Source: CAVRXZ01 sp963773035 (GTDB lineage Bacteria > Acidobacteriota > Vicinamibacteria > Vicinamibacterales > CAVVIG01). From it: a DNA stretch of 64,000 bases. The DNA lies in contig CAVYZX010000026.1 of assembly GCA_963773035.1 (NCBI GenBank), positions 124,001 through 188,000 on the forward strand, in the 5' to 3' direction. How positions within the stretch are numbered: the stretch's first letter is position 1; the number at the start of each line of letters is the position of its first letter. A program made the translations under genes and the position numbers. The notes below the pieces were generated by a model that was given only the letters and a program-made list of their open reading frames with translations, was not told where the DNA came from and ran no database searches. Shown in pieces: positions 8,705 to 15,728 of this stretch.

Positions 8705-9738
8705 CGCACTGAGGAGTCGGCGTGCCCTCCGGCCGCAGCCTCCTCATCGCGCGCGGTGCTCAGGATGTTCTCCATCGAGAGATTTCCTTCGTGGCAGGCG
8801 TACTCGAAGATCGGACCGTCGGATCGTTTCATCGGGATCTCTCCAGTCCACGGCCTGGTGAACGACTGCGGGTCGTCGACCGTGAATTGGTAGAGCAGCG
8901 TGCTCTCATCCGTGCGCGTGAAGCGTTCGACCACGCGCAGGTGTTCGCCGGATCCTCTGAAGTTGGTCATACCGGTGAAATTCGTCGTTTCGACGACAAG
9001 CGTCGTACCTTCCCAACGGCCACGGGAGTCGCCCGTCAGACGCTGCACGTTCTTGGAGAGATGAGGGCGCCCATCCAAGGGAATGATGCGAACGTCGTGA
9101 ATCATCTCGATGAGAATCGCGACGAATTCCGGCGCCTGCAGGATCTGATAGTTGTTGTTGTAGCCGGCCGGCATCATCGGCGGACCCGCGTTCCCCCGCA
9201 CGATACAGCGGTCCGCCAATGAACGGTCTTCCGGACCGTCGGCGGGACGTGCTCTCCTCGCGGCTGCGGCGTCGGTGGCTCTCTTCTGAGCTTCAGGTGT
9301 CAGCGGAGGAATTCTCCCGTCCGGCGGATCGACGATGAGGGACGTCCGCCTGGTCGACACGACCGCTGCTCCTCGCTCCCACCAGACGTCGTTGTAGCCG
9401 ACAGCGAGGTCGGCCTCGGCGTTGCTATCGCGGCGATCGGCATTGTTTCGCGCCCGCAGCTGTCGGGCATATTCAGCCGCTTCCGCTTCTGTGAAGAATT
9501 CTTTCCCGGCGAGCTCGCGAGGGCGCTCGAGTGGCGTCAGCGTAGCGTTGGTCCAGATGCCCTGCAGGTCGGGCTGCCCGTCGACAGTCCGAGGCAGAGT
9601 CCAAGGCTTGGCTTTTTCGGTCGCAGTCTGGCCGGCTATCAACGCAGGAGCGAGCGTCGCCAACGCAACGGCTACGAACAGTCCGGCCTTGAACGCCACC
9701 AATCGGCACCTCGACATGCTTGCCTTGACGTCTCTCAT
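8701..9738 (-). CDS. Secreted protein of an acidobacterial family of unknown function (paralogue 1)
   Basis: 345 aa (a second ATG at 9717 is possible). A signal peptide near residues 8-36 is followed by TVDGQPDLQGIWTNATLTPL, the family signature. Later come DGRPHLSKNVQRLTGDSRG, RWEGTTLVVETTNF, ERFTRTDESTLLYQFTVDDP and FEYACHEGN. The gene at 13106-13942 has the same ordered motifs and is a paralogue. Such proteins are numerous in acidobacterial genomes; I know of no assigned function. Exported location is inferred from the signal peptide. Confidence 0.75.
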   Translation of the reverse strand: MRDVKASMSRCRLVAFKAGLFVAVALATLAPALIAGQTATEKAKPWTLPRTVDGQPDLQGIWTNATLTPLERPRELAGKEFFTEAEAAEYARQLRARNNADRRDSNAEADLAVGYNDVWWERGAAVVSTRRTSLIVDPPDGRIPPLTPEAQKRATDAAAARRARPADGPEDRSLADRCIVRGNAGPPMMPAGYNNNYQILQAPEFVAILIEMIHDVRIIPLDGRPHLSKNVQRLTGDSRGRWEGTTLVVETTNFTGMTNFRGSGEHLRVVERFTRTDESTLLYQFTVDDPQSFTRPWTGEIPMKRSDGPIFEYACHEGNLSMENILSTARDEEAAAGGHADSSVR

Positions 9739-10001
9739 GTCCGATACCCCGTGCCGGCCCAGGATACAGTGTTTGTGACCATCAGGCGTTAACCTTTCGA
9801 CGTGTTTCTCGTCTTATCTACCGGCTCGAGGCTTCAGAGGCCGTGGCTCTGATCGTGTTGGCGGCTGCTGGGCTGGCGTCACTCGCTCCGTCAGTCCGAG
9901 GCGCGCTGGTCGAGCCGATGATGGTGCTCCGCGACGAATAGGTTCGAAGGAACGGAGCAGCCATTCCGCCGCGAAGGCGAAATCGGCGCTACTATGCGCA
10001 G

Positions 10002-10706
10002 ATGCAAAGACGAGTGAACGCCCCCAGACTCGCGTGCGCAATATCGATCGTCGTCAGTCTGTTGGTCGTATGCCGACTCGCTGGCGCCCAATCGGCGGCG
10101 CAGGACCAGCCGCAAACGCTCCCGTCGGTGATTCCAATCTTCCCGCTCGAAGAGGCGATGCTCTTCCCGAATGCGTCGCGGCCGTTGCACATCTTCGAAC
10201 CGCGATATCGCGCGATGATCAACGACGCGCTGAAGGGCGACCGCATCATCGGCATGGTCACCTTGCGACCCGGGTATGAAGCCAACTACGAGGGCCGCCC
10301 GGCGATCTACGCAGTCGGCTGCGCCGGAGTCATTAGCGAGGTCGAGGAGCTGCCCGATGGACGATTCAACATCGTGCTGCGCGGGTTCGTGAAGTTCCGC
10401 GTCAACAGCGAGGACGACAGCCGCCCGTACCGGCTCGCGCGCGTCGCGGCGATGCCCGAGCCGCTCGACGACAAAGAGAAGGATGCCCTTCACAAAGAGC
10501 GACTACGTCTGGAGGAACTCATCACCAGGCCCGGCGCGGCCTCCAACGTACCGCCGGATATCTCCGACGAAGAAGTCGTCAACGTGCTCGCGCAGTATCT
10601 GCCCGTCGATCCGGTCCAGCGCCAGGGGCTGCTCGAGCTCGACGGCGTGCTCTTACGCTCACGCGCGCTGATCGACCTGCTCGGGACGGCGGGACGGCCC
10701 CGCTAA
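10002..10706 (+). CDS. Exported Lon substrate-binding-domain protein
   Basis: 234 aa. The N-terminus has a signal-like segment (LACAISIVVSLLVVCRLAGAQ). The rest matches the Lon protease N-terminal substrate-binding domain (PF02190): PSVIPIFPLEEAMLFPNASR, LHIFEPRYRAMINDAL, then IGMVTL, GCAGVISEVEELPDGRFNIVL and an alpha-helical tail. No ATPase or protease domain is present. Stand-alone cytoplasmic members are common; an exported version is less usual, and the signal peptide should be confirmed. Confidence 0.85.
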   Translation: MQRRVNAPRLACAISIVVSLLVVCRLAGAQSAAQDQPQTLPSVIPIFPLEEAMLFPNASRPLHIFEPRYRAMINDALKGDRIIGMVTLRPGYEANYEGRPAIYAVGCAGVISEVEELPDGRFNIVLRGFVKFRVNSEDDSRPYRLARVAAMPEPLDDKEKDALHKERLRLEELITRPGAASNVPPDISDEEVVNVLAQYLPVDPVQRQGLLELDGVLLRSRALIDLLGTAGRPR

Positions 10707-10748
10707 CTTCCACAAAAGCCTAGGTGTCGCGACTTCCCCGTCGATTCA

Positions 10749-11696
10749 TCAACGTCCCAGCCCGATTGACACAACCAACGACGGCGCGTAACGGCGATCG
10801 ACTGAACCAGTCGGCCCCAACCGCGAGAACGTTTGCGAGCTGACCTGATAAAACGGCAGCACCGCATCCGCCTGCACGAACATCCGCAGGCTCGTCGCGC
10901 GCGCGAATTCGTATCCGACGGTCAGTTCTCCCTGAAGGCCCGCGCCCCTCCACTCGGAACGATAGTGATCGAACGATCGGTAATCCGGCGTGCCGAAGCT
11001 TCCTCTGCCCCACCCGAGACCGCCGCCAAGGTACGGCGTGCGATTGGCGGTCGGGTTCAGGAAGTACAGTCCCGAAAGCTTCAAGAACGTCGATGCAGAC
11101 GAGACGATGCCCGAATAGTAGCCGTCTGATGGACTGAACTGCATGTTGAGAAAGGACACGTCGATCGCAAACGGGTCGAGCTCCGCGCGATACCCAAATC
11201 CCAACGCCGGCATGCCGTAGGAGCGGTCACCGAAGAGGCCGCTATAACCCAGCCGCGCATACCAGATCGAATCAGTATGAATGCGCCGCGCCTCGGCTTG
11301 TGTTTCGGTGACGTTCGTGCGATCGACGACGTTGAAACCACTCATGGGGCGTCTGGTGAGAATCGAACGCACCATCTGGTTGTAGAGCGCAGGCAGGTCG
11401 TCCAGTCCGGTCGCCGTCGCCTCGCGAGATCCGTTGGGGCCCGTCAGCGTCACGATGATCGTGTCGCCGAGACGGACGTGCGAGAGGGAATACTGAGTCG
11501 GGCAGCCGACGGGCACCACCTGTTCACCCGCCTGCTCGAACTGTTTGCTGACAACGATCAACGCCGCCGCCCGCTCTTGCGGCGACAGCGTGTCGCGAGC
11601 TTCGTCGATGCTGACGCAAACTGCGGCCTCAGCCGCGCCGACACCGACGGTCAACAGGCAGGTCGCCGCAGCCAGTCGAATGATGAATCTGCGCAT
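10749..11696 (-). CDS. Putative outer-membrane beta-barrel protein
   Basis: 315 aa with a clear signal peptide (about residues 1-24, ending VGAAEAA). The N-terminal half is a small periplasmic-type domain that may bind something (IDEARDTLSPQERAAALIVV; DTIIVTLTGPNG). From about residue 140 alternating aromatic and glycine strands appear (WYARLGYSGLFGDRSYG; TPYLGGGLGWGRGSFG; LTVGYEFARATSLRMFVQAD), the usual look of an 8- to 12-strand barrel. Two cysteines occur early (VCVS, VGCPT). Family not recognised. Confidence 0.65.
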   Translation of the reverse strand: MRRFIIRLAAATCLLTVGVGAAEAAVCVSIDEARDTLSPQERAAALIVVSKQFEQAGEQVVPVGCPTQYSLSHVRLGDTIIVTLTGPNGSREATATGLDDLPALYNQMVRSILTRRPMSGFNVVDRTNVTETQAEARRIHTDSIWYARLGYSGLFGDRSYGMPALGFGYRAELDPFAIDVSFLNMQFSPSDGYYSGIVSSASTFLKLSGLYFLNPTANRTPYLGGGLGWGRGSFGTPDYRSFDHYRSEWRGAGLQGELTVGYEFARATSLRMFVQADAVLPFYQVSSQTFSRLGPTGSVDRRYAPSLVVSIGLGR

Positions 11697-12076
11697 GGAA
11701 TCCTCCCTGGCACCGACACAGTCGGCCCGGAGCCCTGTGCTCCGAACGCAACCTCGTATCGGTTCACCAGGAAATGCGCAGTCTGCGAAAAAACCGGCTC
11801 AGCGAGGGCTCACCCGCTGCGACTTCCGACGCACTTTGGCGCTCACGAAGCGGTGGGCGCCAGCGATGAGGTCCCTCAGTATTGGCTGAATCAGTACCGG
11901 TCACGACGTTGAACGCAGAGGTCGCGGAGTATCAATCTGGAATGAAATGTTGTCTCTGGGGATTTGCGGTCTCCGCGTTGATCGTGATCTGGCAGTAACC
12001 TCCACATCCGGCAAGGTGCGACCGAAGGATTCGGTCTTCACCGGCTCCCGGCGGTGCGCGGAGTTATCCTAGTCAA
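11697..12076. other. Intergenic region with an inverted CGCGGAG tract
   Basis: 380 bp between the barrel gene (opposite strand) and a small ORF. No gene seen. At about 11909-11990 there is an imperfect inverted pair (TTGAACGCAGAGGTCGCGGA and GCGGTCTCCGCGTTGATC), related in style to the CCACGGAG tracts elsewhere. The region probably holds divergent promoters, but none can be pinned down. Confidence 0.4.
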
Positions 12077-12220
12077 ATGATTGCTCGAACCAGAAGGGGG
12101 GTAACGATCGGCGCAACGTTTGTCGCGGCCCTTTTCGGTGCACTTGACGCGATTTCCGCGCGTCAGAGTCCCATCGCGCAACCTGCCGAACGTAAAGGCT
12201 GCGGGGCCGCAAACTGTTGA
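12077..12220 (+). CDS. Small ORF with signal-like N-terminus, overlapping the next gene
   Basis: 47 codons from the ATG at 12077. The first part (RRGVTIGATFVAALFGALDA) looks like a signal peptide, and the last residues are CGAANC. Its stop TGA (12218-12220) overlaps the TTG start of the following gene, an arrangement seen in translational coupling. There is no obvious ribosome binding site, so it may be a leader ORF or chance. Confidence 0.3.
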   Translation: MIARTRRGVTIGATFVAALFGALDAISARQSPIAQPAERKGCGAANC

Positions 12221-13098
12221 ATACCATTGTGCTGCCGGGCGCAGTGGCACTGGCGCTCGCGCTCGGCGCGATGACTGTCGCAGGTGCGCAGGCGCAGCCG
12301 AACGCGGACGAAGTGCTGGTGCGCGTTGGCGAACGGGTCGCCGAGTTCTACAAGCGCGCGATGAACGTCATCTGCATCGAGACGTCCACGGTACAGCGCG
12401 TCGACTTCAATAATTCGCCGGACGGGTTCGCGCGGACCGTCGAATCAGAGCTGCACTTCGAAGCAGACAACGATCAGACCCCTGGTACAGCAGCAATCGT
12501 GCGCAAAGTCCGAAAAGTGAATGGCCGGATACCGCGTGAAAAGGACAAGAAGGACCGCGCAGGATGCACCGATCCAAATCCCCTGTCCTCCGAACCGCTT
12601 GCGTTTCTACTACCGGCTCACCGTTCGGAGTACCAATTCAAGACTGCGGGAATTGCGAAAGAGAGGAGCCGGATTGCCCTCATGATCGATTTCGCGTCGG
12701 TGGATCGTCGGAGCAACCCCGAGCTGATCGAAGACCCGAGCGGACACGACGACTGTTTCGACTGGTCGGGGCACATCGCATCGACGGGACGCATTTGGGT
12801 GGACGCCGGAAACCATGACGTCGTCCGCGTGGACAGAGGTCTCAGAGGGCCGGTCGACGTAAAGGTCCCCTTGTTGATACAACGACGTCAATTCCTTGCC
12901 AGCTGGGTCGTCATCGTGCGGGACGATGTGACGATTCGCTATAAGACAGTCGCCTTCAGTGACCCTGAGGAGGTGTTGCTTCTGCCGGAATCCATCGACT
13001 CCTTCACCGTGCTCCGTGGCGGCCTCGAGTCAACACGGCGAAATCAAACGTTCTCCGAATGCAAACGCTTCGTCACGGGAGGCAGAGTCGTCCAGTAA
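12217..13098 (+). CDS. Secreted hypothetical protein, 293 aa
   Basis: Starts at TTG 12217 (GTG 12229 is an in-frame alternative). A signal peptide (VALALALGAMTVAGAQAQ) is followed by ADEVLVRVGERVAEFYKRAM and a beta-rich body with motifs such as RTVESELHFE, FLLPAHRSEYQF, TGRIWVDAGNHDVVRVDRGL and DVTIRYKTVAFSDPEEVLLL. The last two resemble lipid-binding LolA/outer-membrane-type folds, but that is only a resemblance. No catalytic motif. It is convergent with the gene at 13106. Confidence 0.6.
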   Translation: MNTIVLPGAVALALALGAMTVAGAQAQPNADEVLVRVGERVAEFYKRAMNVICIETSTVQRVDFNNSPDGFARTVESELHFEADNDQTPGTAAIVRKVRKVNGRIPREKDKKDRAGCTDPNPLSSEPLAFLLPAHRSEYQFKTAGIAKERSRIALMIDFASVDRRSNPELIEDPSGHDDCFDWSGHIASTGRIWVDAGNHDVVRVDRGLRGPVDVKVPLLIQRRQFLASWVVIVRDDVTIRYKTVAFSDPEEVLLLPESIDSFTVLRGGLESTRRNQTFSECKRFVTGGRVVQ

Positions 13099-13105
13099 CG
13101 CCCCC

Positions 13106-13942
13106 TTACTTCTTCGCTTTGCCGGCGTTGATGATGACTTGCAAGTCCTTTTCGTTTTCGTTGCAGATGTATTCCAGCAGGTCCATATCGAGGACAAGTG
13201 TGAGTTTGATGGTCCTCGTCCAGGGTTTCGTATATGCCTTTGGATCATCGACCGTGACTTCGACTTCAAGATTGCCGTAGTCCAAGCGCCGGATGCGCTC
13301 AATGATTCGAGCTTGCTCGGTGAGCGGATACCCCTCACCGTTGAACCAATTTTCCTTGATGCCGATGGTCTCAACCACGAGCGTGTCGCCCTCCCACCTG
13401 CCAACCGAATAGCCTTTGAACATGGGCTCCGGGTCTTTCGGCAGTGGACGCCCATCCAGAAAAATCTGCCGATACTGCCCCATATACTCATCCAGGATCG
13501 TCAGGCTATCGGGCATGTGGATGATCTTCCGCATCACAAAATGCACCCACATCCGTGAAGGTGCGTGCGGCAAACACCGGAGGTTCGGATCGACGCTCGC
13601 GTCGTCTGCGTACTGTTTCACTAAAGCCTCTGCCCACGGTTGCAAGGGTGGTGCCTCAGCAGCGCCCGTCGTGACATTGATGAATCCCACAGGAACGCCA
13701 TCCGGCGCATCACTACATCCAGACGGAGACGTCGCCTCGATGCACGGCCGTTTCTCCACGTTCCAGAGCCCAGAAAGGTCGGGTGTCCTCCCGTCCGTCA
13801 TCTTCGGTGCAGGTGCATGAAGATTCGGCTTGCCGTCCGGCGTTATCGGCACACCCTTCGTCGTGACACTCCATTGCGCCGGCAGGGTCACCGTGACGCA
13901 GATGAGCATCCCGCCTGTTGCCATGATTCTTCCTGCGACCAT
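13106..13942 (-). CDS. Secreted protein of an acidobacterial family of unknown function (paralogue 2)
   Basis: 278 aa; the ATG is preceded by GAAGGGGGA. Paralogue of the gene at 8701-9738: DGRTPDLSGLWN corresponds to DGQPDLQGIW, then LDGRPLPKDPEPMFKG, RWEGDTLVVETIGI, ERIRRLDYGNLEVEVTVDDP and LEYICNEN. A short signal peptide (GGMLICVTVTLPAQ) is present. Function unknown. It is shorter than paralogue 1, mainly in the segment after the signature. Confidence 0.7.
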   Translation of the reverse strand: MVAGRIMATGGMLICVTVTLPAQWSVTTKGVPITPDGKPNLHAPAPKMTDGRTPDLSGLWNVEKRPCIEATSPSGCSDAPDGVPVGFINVTTGAAEAPPLQPWAEALVKQYADDASVDPNLRCLPHAPSRMWVHFVMRKIIHMPDSLTILDEYMGQYRQIFLDGRPLPKDPEPMFKGYSVGRWEGDTLVVETIGIKENWFNGEGYPLTEQARIIERIRRLDYGNLEVEVTVDDPKAYTKPWTRTIKLTLVLDMDLLEYICNENEKDLQVIINAGKAKK

Positions 13943-14149
13943 AGCTTCCCCCTTCTCCAGGATTTCATTTCGATGGCAGGAATCTCAAATTTAGCTGTCG
14001 CAATAGTTGCGACGCTACATGCCAGAGTCAGTCAGGTGCAACAGTTTTCGTGGGAGGTGTCGGCGACGAAAACGTGCGCGCGTTTCTACCGCTATTGGGA
14101 TAGGTCCTGTGCAACGCCGAAGGGGCTTCCGATCCTTGCCCGGGCTGGT

Positions 14150-14194
14150 TCACTTCGTCGGAACGAGGCGCTTCAGCTCCTCCTGCCAGGGTCG
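14150..14194 (-). pseudogene. 3'-end remnant of a Ser/Thr kinase gene
   Basis: Reading the minus strand into a TGA at 14152-14150 gives WQEELKRLVPTK-stop. The intact kinase gene on the other side of the insertion sequence ends NWSEELKRRVPTR-stop. The match covers the last 12-13 codons only; upstream of it the sequence passes directly into the end of the IS110 transposase region. I infer that a second kinase gene was truncated here. Confidence 0.55.
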
Positions 14195-14208
14195 AAAAAC
14201 TCTCCCAC

Positions 14209-15492
14209 TCATGCTGCACTGCCCGCAGGAGGTGGAACGAGCTCGACGCGGTAGCCGAGGCTTCGCAGTTCGCGGATCATCTTGGCCGCGCGCCGGTGAG
14301 CCCGATGTTTGGTGACGGCCGGTCCGCGTTCCTCATACGTCATGCCCTGCTGCAGGATCTTCCAGATGAGGCGACAGAGACGATGGGCGATGGCCCCGAT
14401 CGCTTGCGCGTGCCCGAGGCGCGGGACCAACCGGCGGTACACCAGCTCGAAGATACTGCCTTTCGTCTTGACCGCGGCATTGGCCGCCTGATTGAGCACG
14501 CGGCGCATCTGGCGGTTGCCCTTCGGTGATCGGTGGCTGTAGTTCACCTCAGCGCTCTCGTCCTCGCCGGGGCAGGCGCCCACCCAGGACGAGAGGTGCT
14601 TGGGCGAGGGGAAGGTCGCGGCGGTGGGTCCGACTTCCGCGATGATCTGGTGCGCAGAATCGACGCCCAACCCGGGCACTTCGGCCAGCCGGTGCACCGC
14701 CGGCTGGTGCTGGCGGAGGAGATTCGCCATCTCTTGATCGAGTTGGGTGATGTGGTCGTCGATCACGCGTAATTCCTCGAGCGTGAGCGTGAGCAACCGC
14801 CGGTAGACCGGATGGAGATCCGCGCAGGCGCCGAGCGCGTCACACAATTCATCCGGTGTCGCCCGCAACCGCTGACTGGCCAGCGACGCGACAGTCGCCG
14901 GGTTGGTTTCGCCATCGGCGACCGCCTGAAGCATCCGGCGGGCACTGGCCCCCAACAGATCCGACACGAGGCTCGACACCTTAATGTGGGCTTCCTCCAG
15001 CAGGCACTCCAGCCGATTCTGGAGTTGCACCCGGTTACGCGTGACCTGGTACTTCCGGCGCATCACCGTGCGCCACAGTCGCTGTTCCGTGTCTGGCACG
15101 AAGCTCAGCGTCAACTCCTGCGCCACGAGCCGCTTCACTAACCGTTCGGCGTCGGGGAAATCCCGCTTGCGCCCGCGGGCTCCGCGATTCGATAGCGCCT
15201 GGGCCAAGTGCAGCGTGCCCGACCTTGGACCCGCATCCTCCTGCTGCTGGCGACTCGGTTGCCAGTACCGCTCCAGCACCTCCCACACGGGTCGCCAGTA
15301 CTGGGCGGTCGATTCCATCACGACTTCCTCGACCTCGCGCTCGGCGAACCAGTCGGCGAGCGATCGCGGCTGCGTGGGGCTGGTCCCCACCTTCCGTCGC
15401 TCAAACCGGTACTCCCCGTCGACCTCCACGTCGGCCACGACGACGGCGAGCATCTTCTTGTGCACATCAATCCCTGCGATCCGGTATGCCAT
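14209..15492 (-). CDS. IS110-family transposase (DEDD recombinase)
   Basis: 427 aa. The N-terminal RuvC-like domain has GIDVHKK (Asp9), VVMEST (Glu60) and RDFPDAERL (Asp111/Asp114), the DEDD catalytic set. The C-terminal transposase_20 domain has EVPGLGVDSAHQIIAEVG, then WVGACPGEDESAE, where the conserved nucleophilic serine of the family is expected (the Ser in DESAE), and SPKGNRQMRRVLNQAA. Length and domain order are normal and no frameshift is seen, so the enzyme looks intact. IS110 enzymes are guided by an element-encoded bridge RNA. Confidence 0.92.
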   Translation of the reverse strand: MAYRIAGIDVHKKMLAVVVADVEVDGEYRFERRKVGTSPTQPRSLADWFAEREVEEVVMESTAQYWRPVWEVLERYWQPSRQQQEDAGPRSGTLHLAQALSNRGARGRKRDFPDAERLVKRLVAQELTLSFVPDTEQRLWRTVMRRKYQVTRNRVQLQNRLECLLEEAHIKVSSLVSDLLGASARRMLQAVADGETNPATVASLASQRLRATPDELCDALGACADLHPVYRRLLTLTLEELRVIDDHITQLDQEMANLLRQHQPAVHRLAEVPGLGVDSAHQIIAEVGPTAATFPSPKHLSSWVGACPGEDESAEVNYSHRSPKGNRQMRRVLNQAANAAVKTKGSIFELVYRRLVPRLGHAQAIGAIAHRLCRLIWKILQQGMTYEERGPAVTKHRAHRRAAKMIRELRSLGYRVELVPPPAGSAA

Positions 15493-15728
15493 CGCTCTCT
15501 CCTGACGGGAGCGGAGAGCGTGTCCACGTTGCGTTAGTCAGGGTCGCAGGCTATCGCCGCCTCACGAGTGGGGACAACGACGCCCAATTATTCGCTCAAC
15601 TACACACGCTCCGGATCATCCAATTGAACGGCCTCACCTTCTCCACTGGCTGGTCGATCTCGCCGCTCCGCGCCGCGGCCATTCTTGCAAACGCGCCCTC
15701 GATTTTCATAAAGTTTCGCGAGCTGACG
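15493..15728 (-). other. Non-coding IS110 left end, possible bridge RNA locus
   Basis: 236 bp between the kinase stop and the transposase start hold no convincing gene. In the IS110 subgroup the bridge RNA is transcribed from this side of the element. I did not fold the sequence, so the RNA itself is inferred from the family and position. Confidence 0.35.

Larger units (their letters stand above)
14195..15728 (-). mobile_element. IS110-family insertion sequence (ends approximate)
   Basis: Contains one DEDD transposase gene, a short 3' side (about 15 bp before the kinase remnant) and a 236-bp non-coding 5' side. IS110-family elements lack terminal inverted repeats, so the ends are set only by where flanking kinase homology begins (about 14194) and by the kinase stop (15729). 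A long non-coding region upstream of the transposase fits the IS110 rather than the IS1111 subgroup. Confidence 0.6.
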
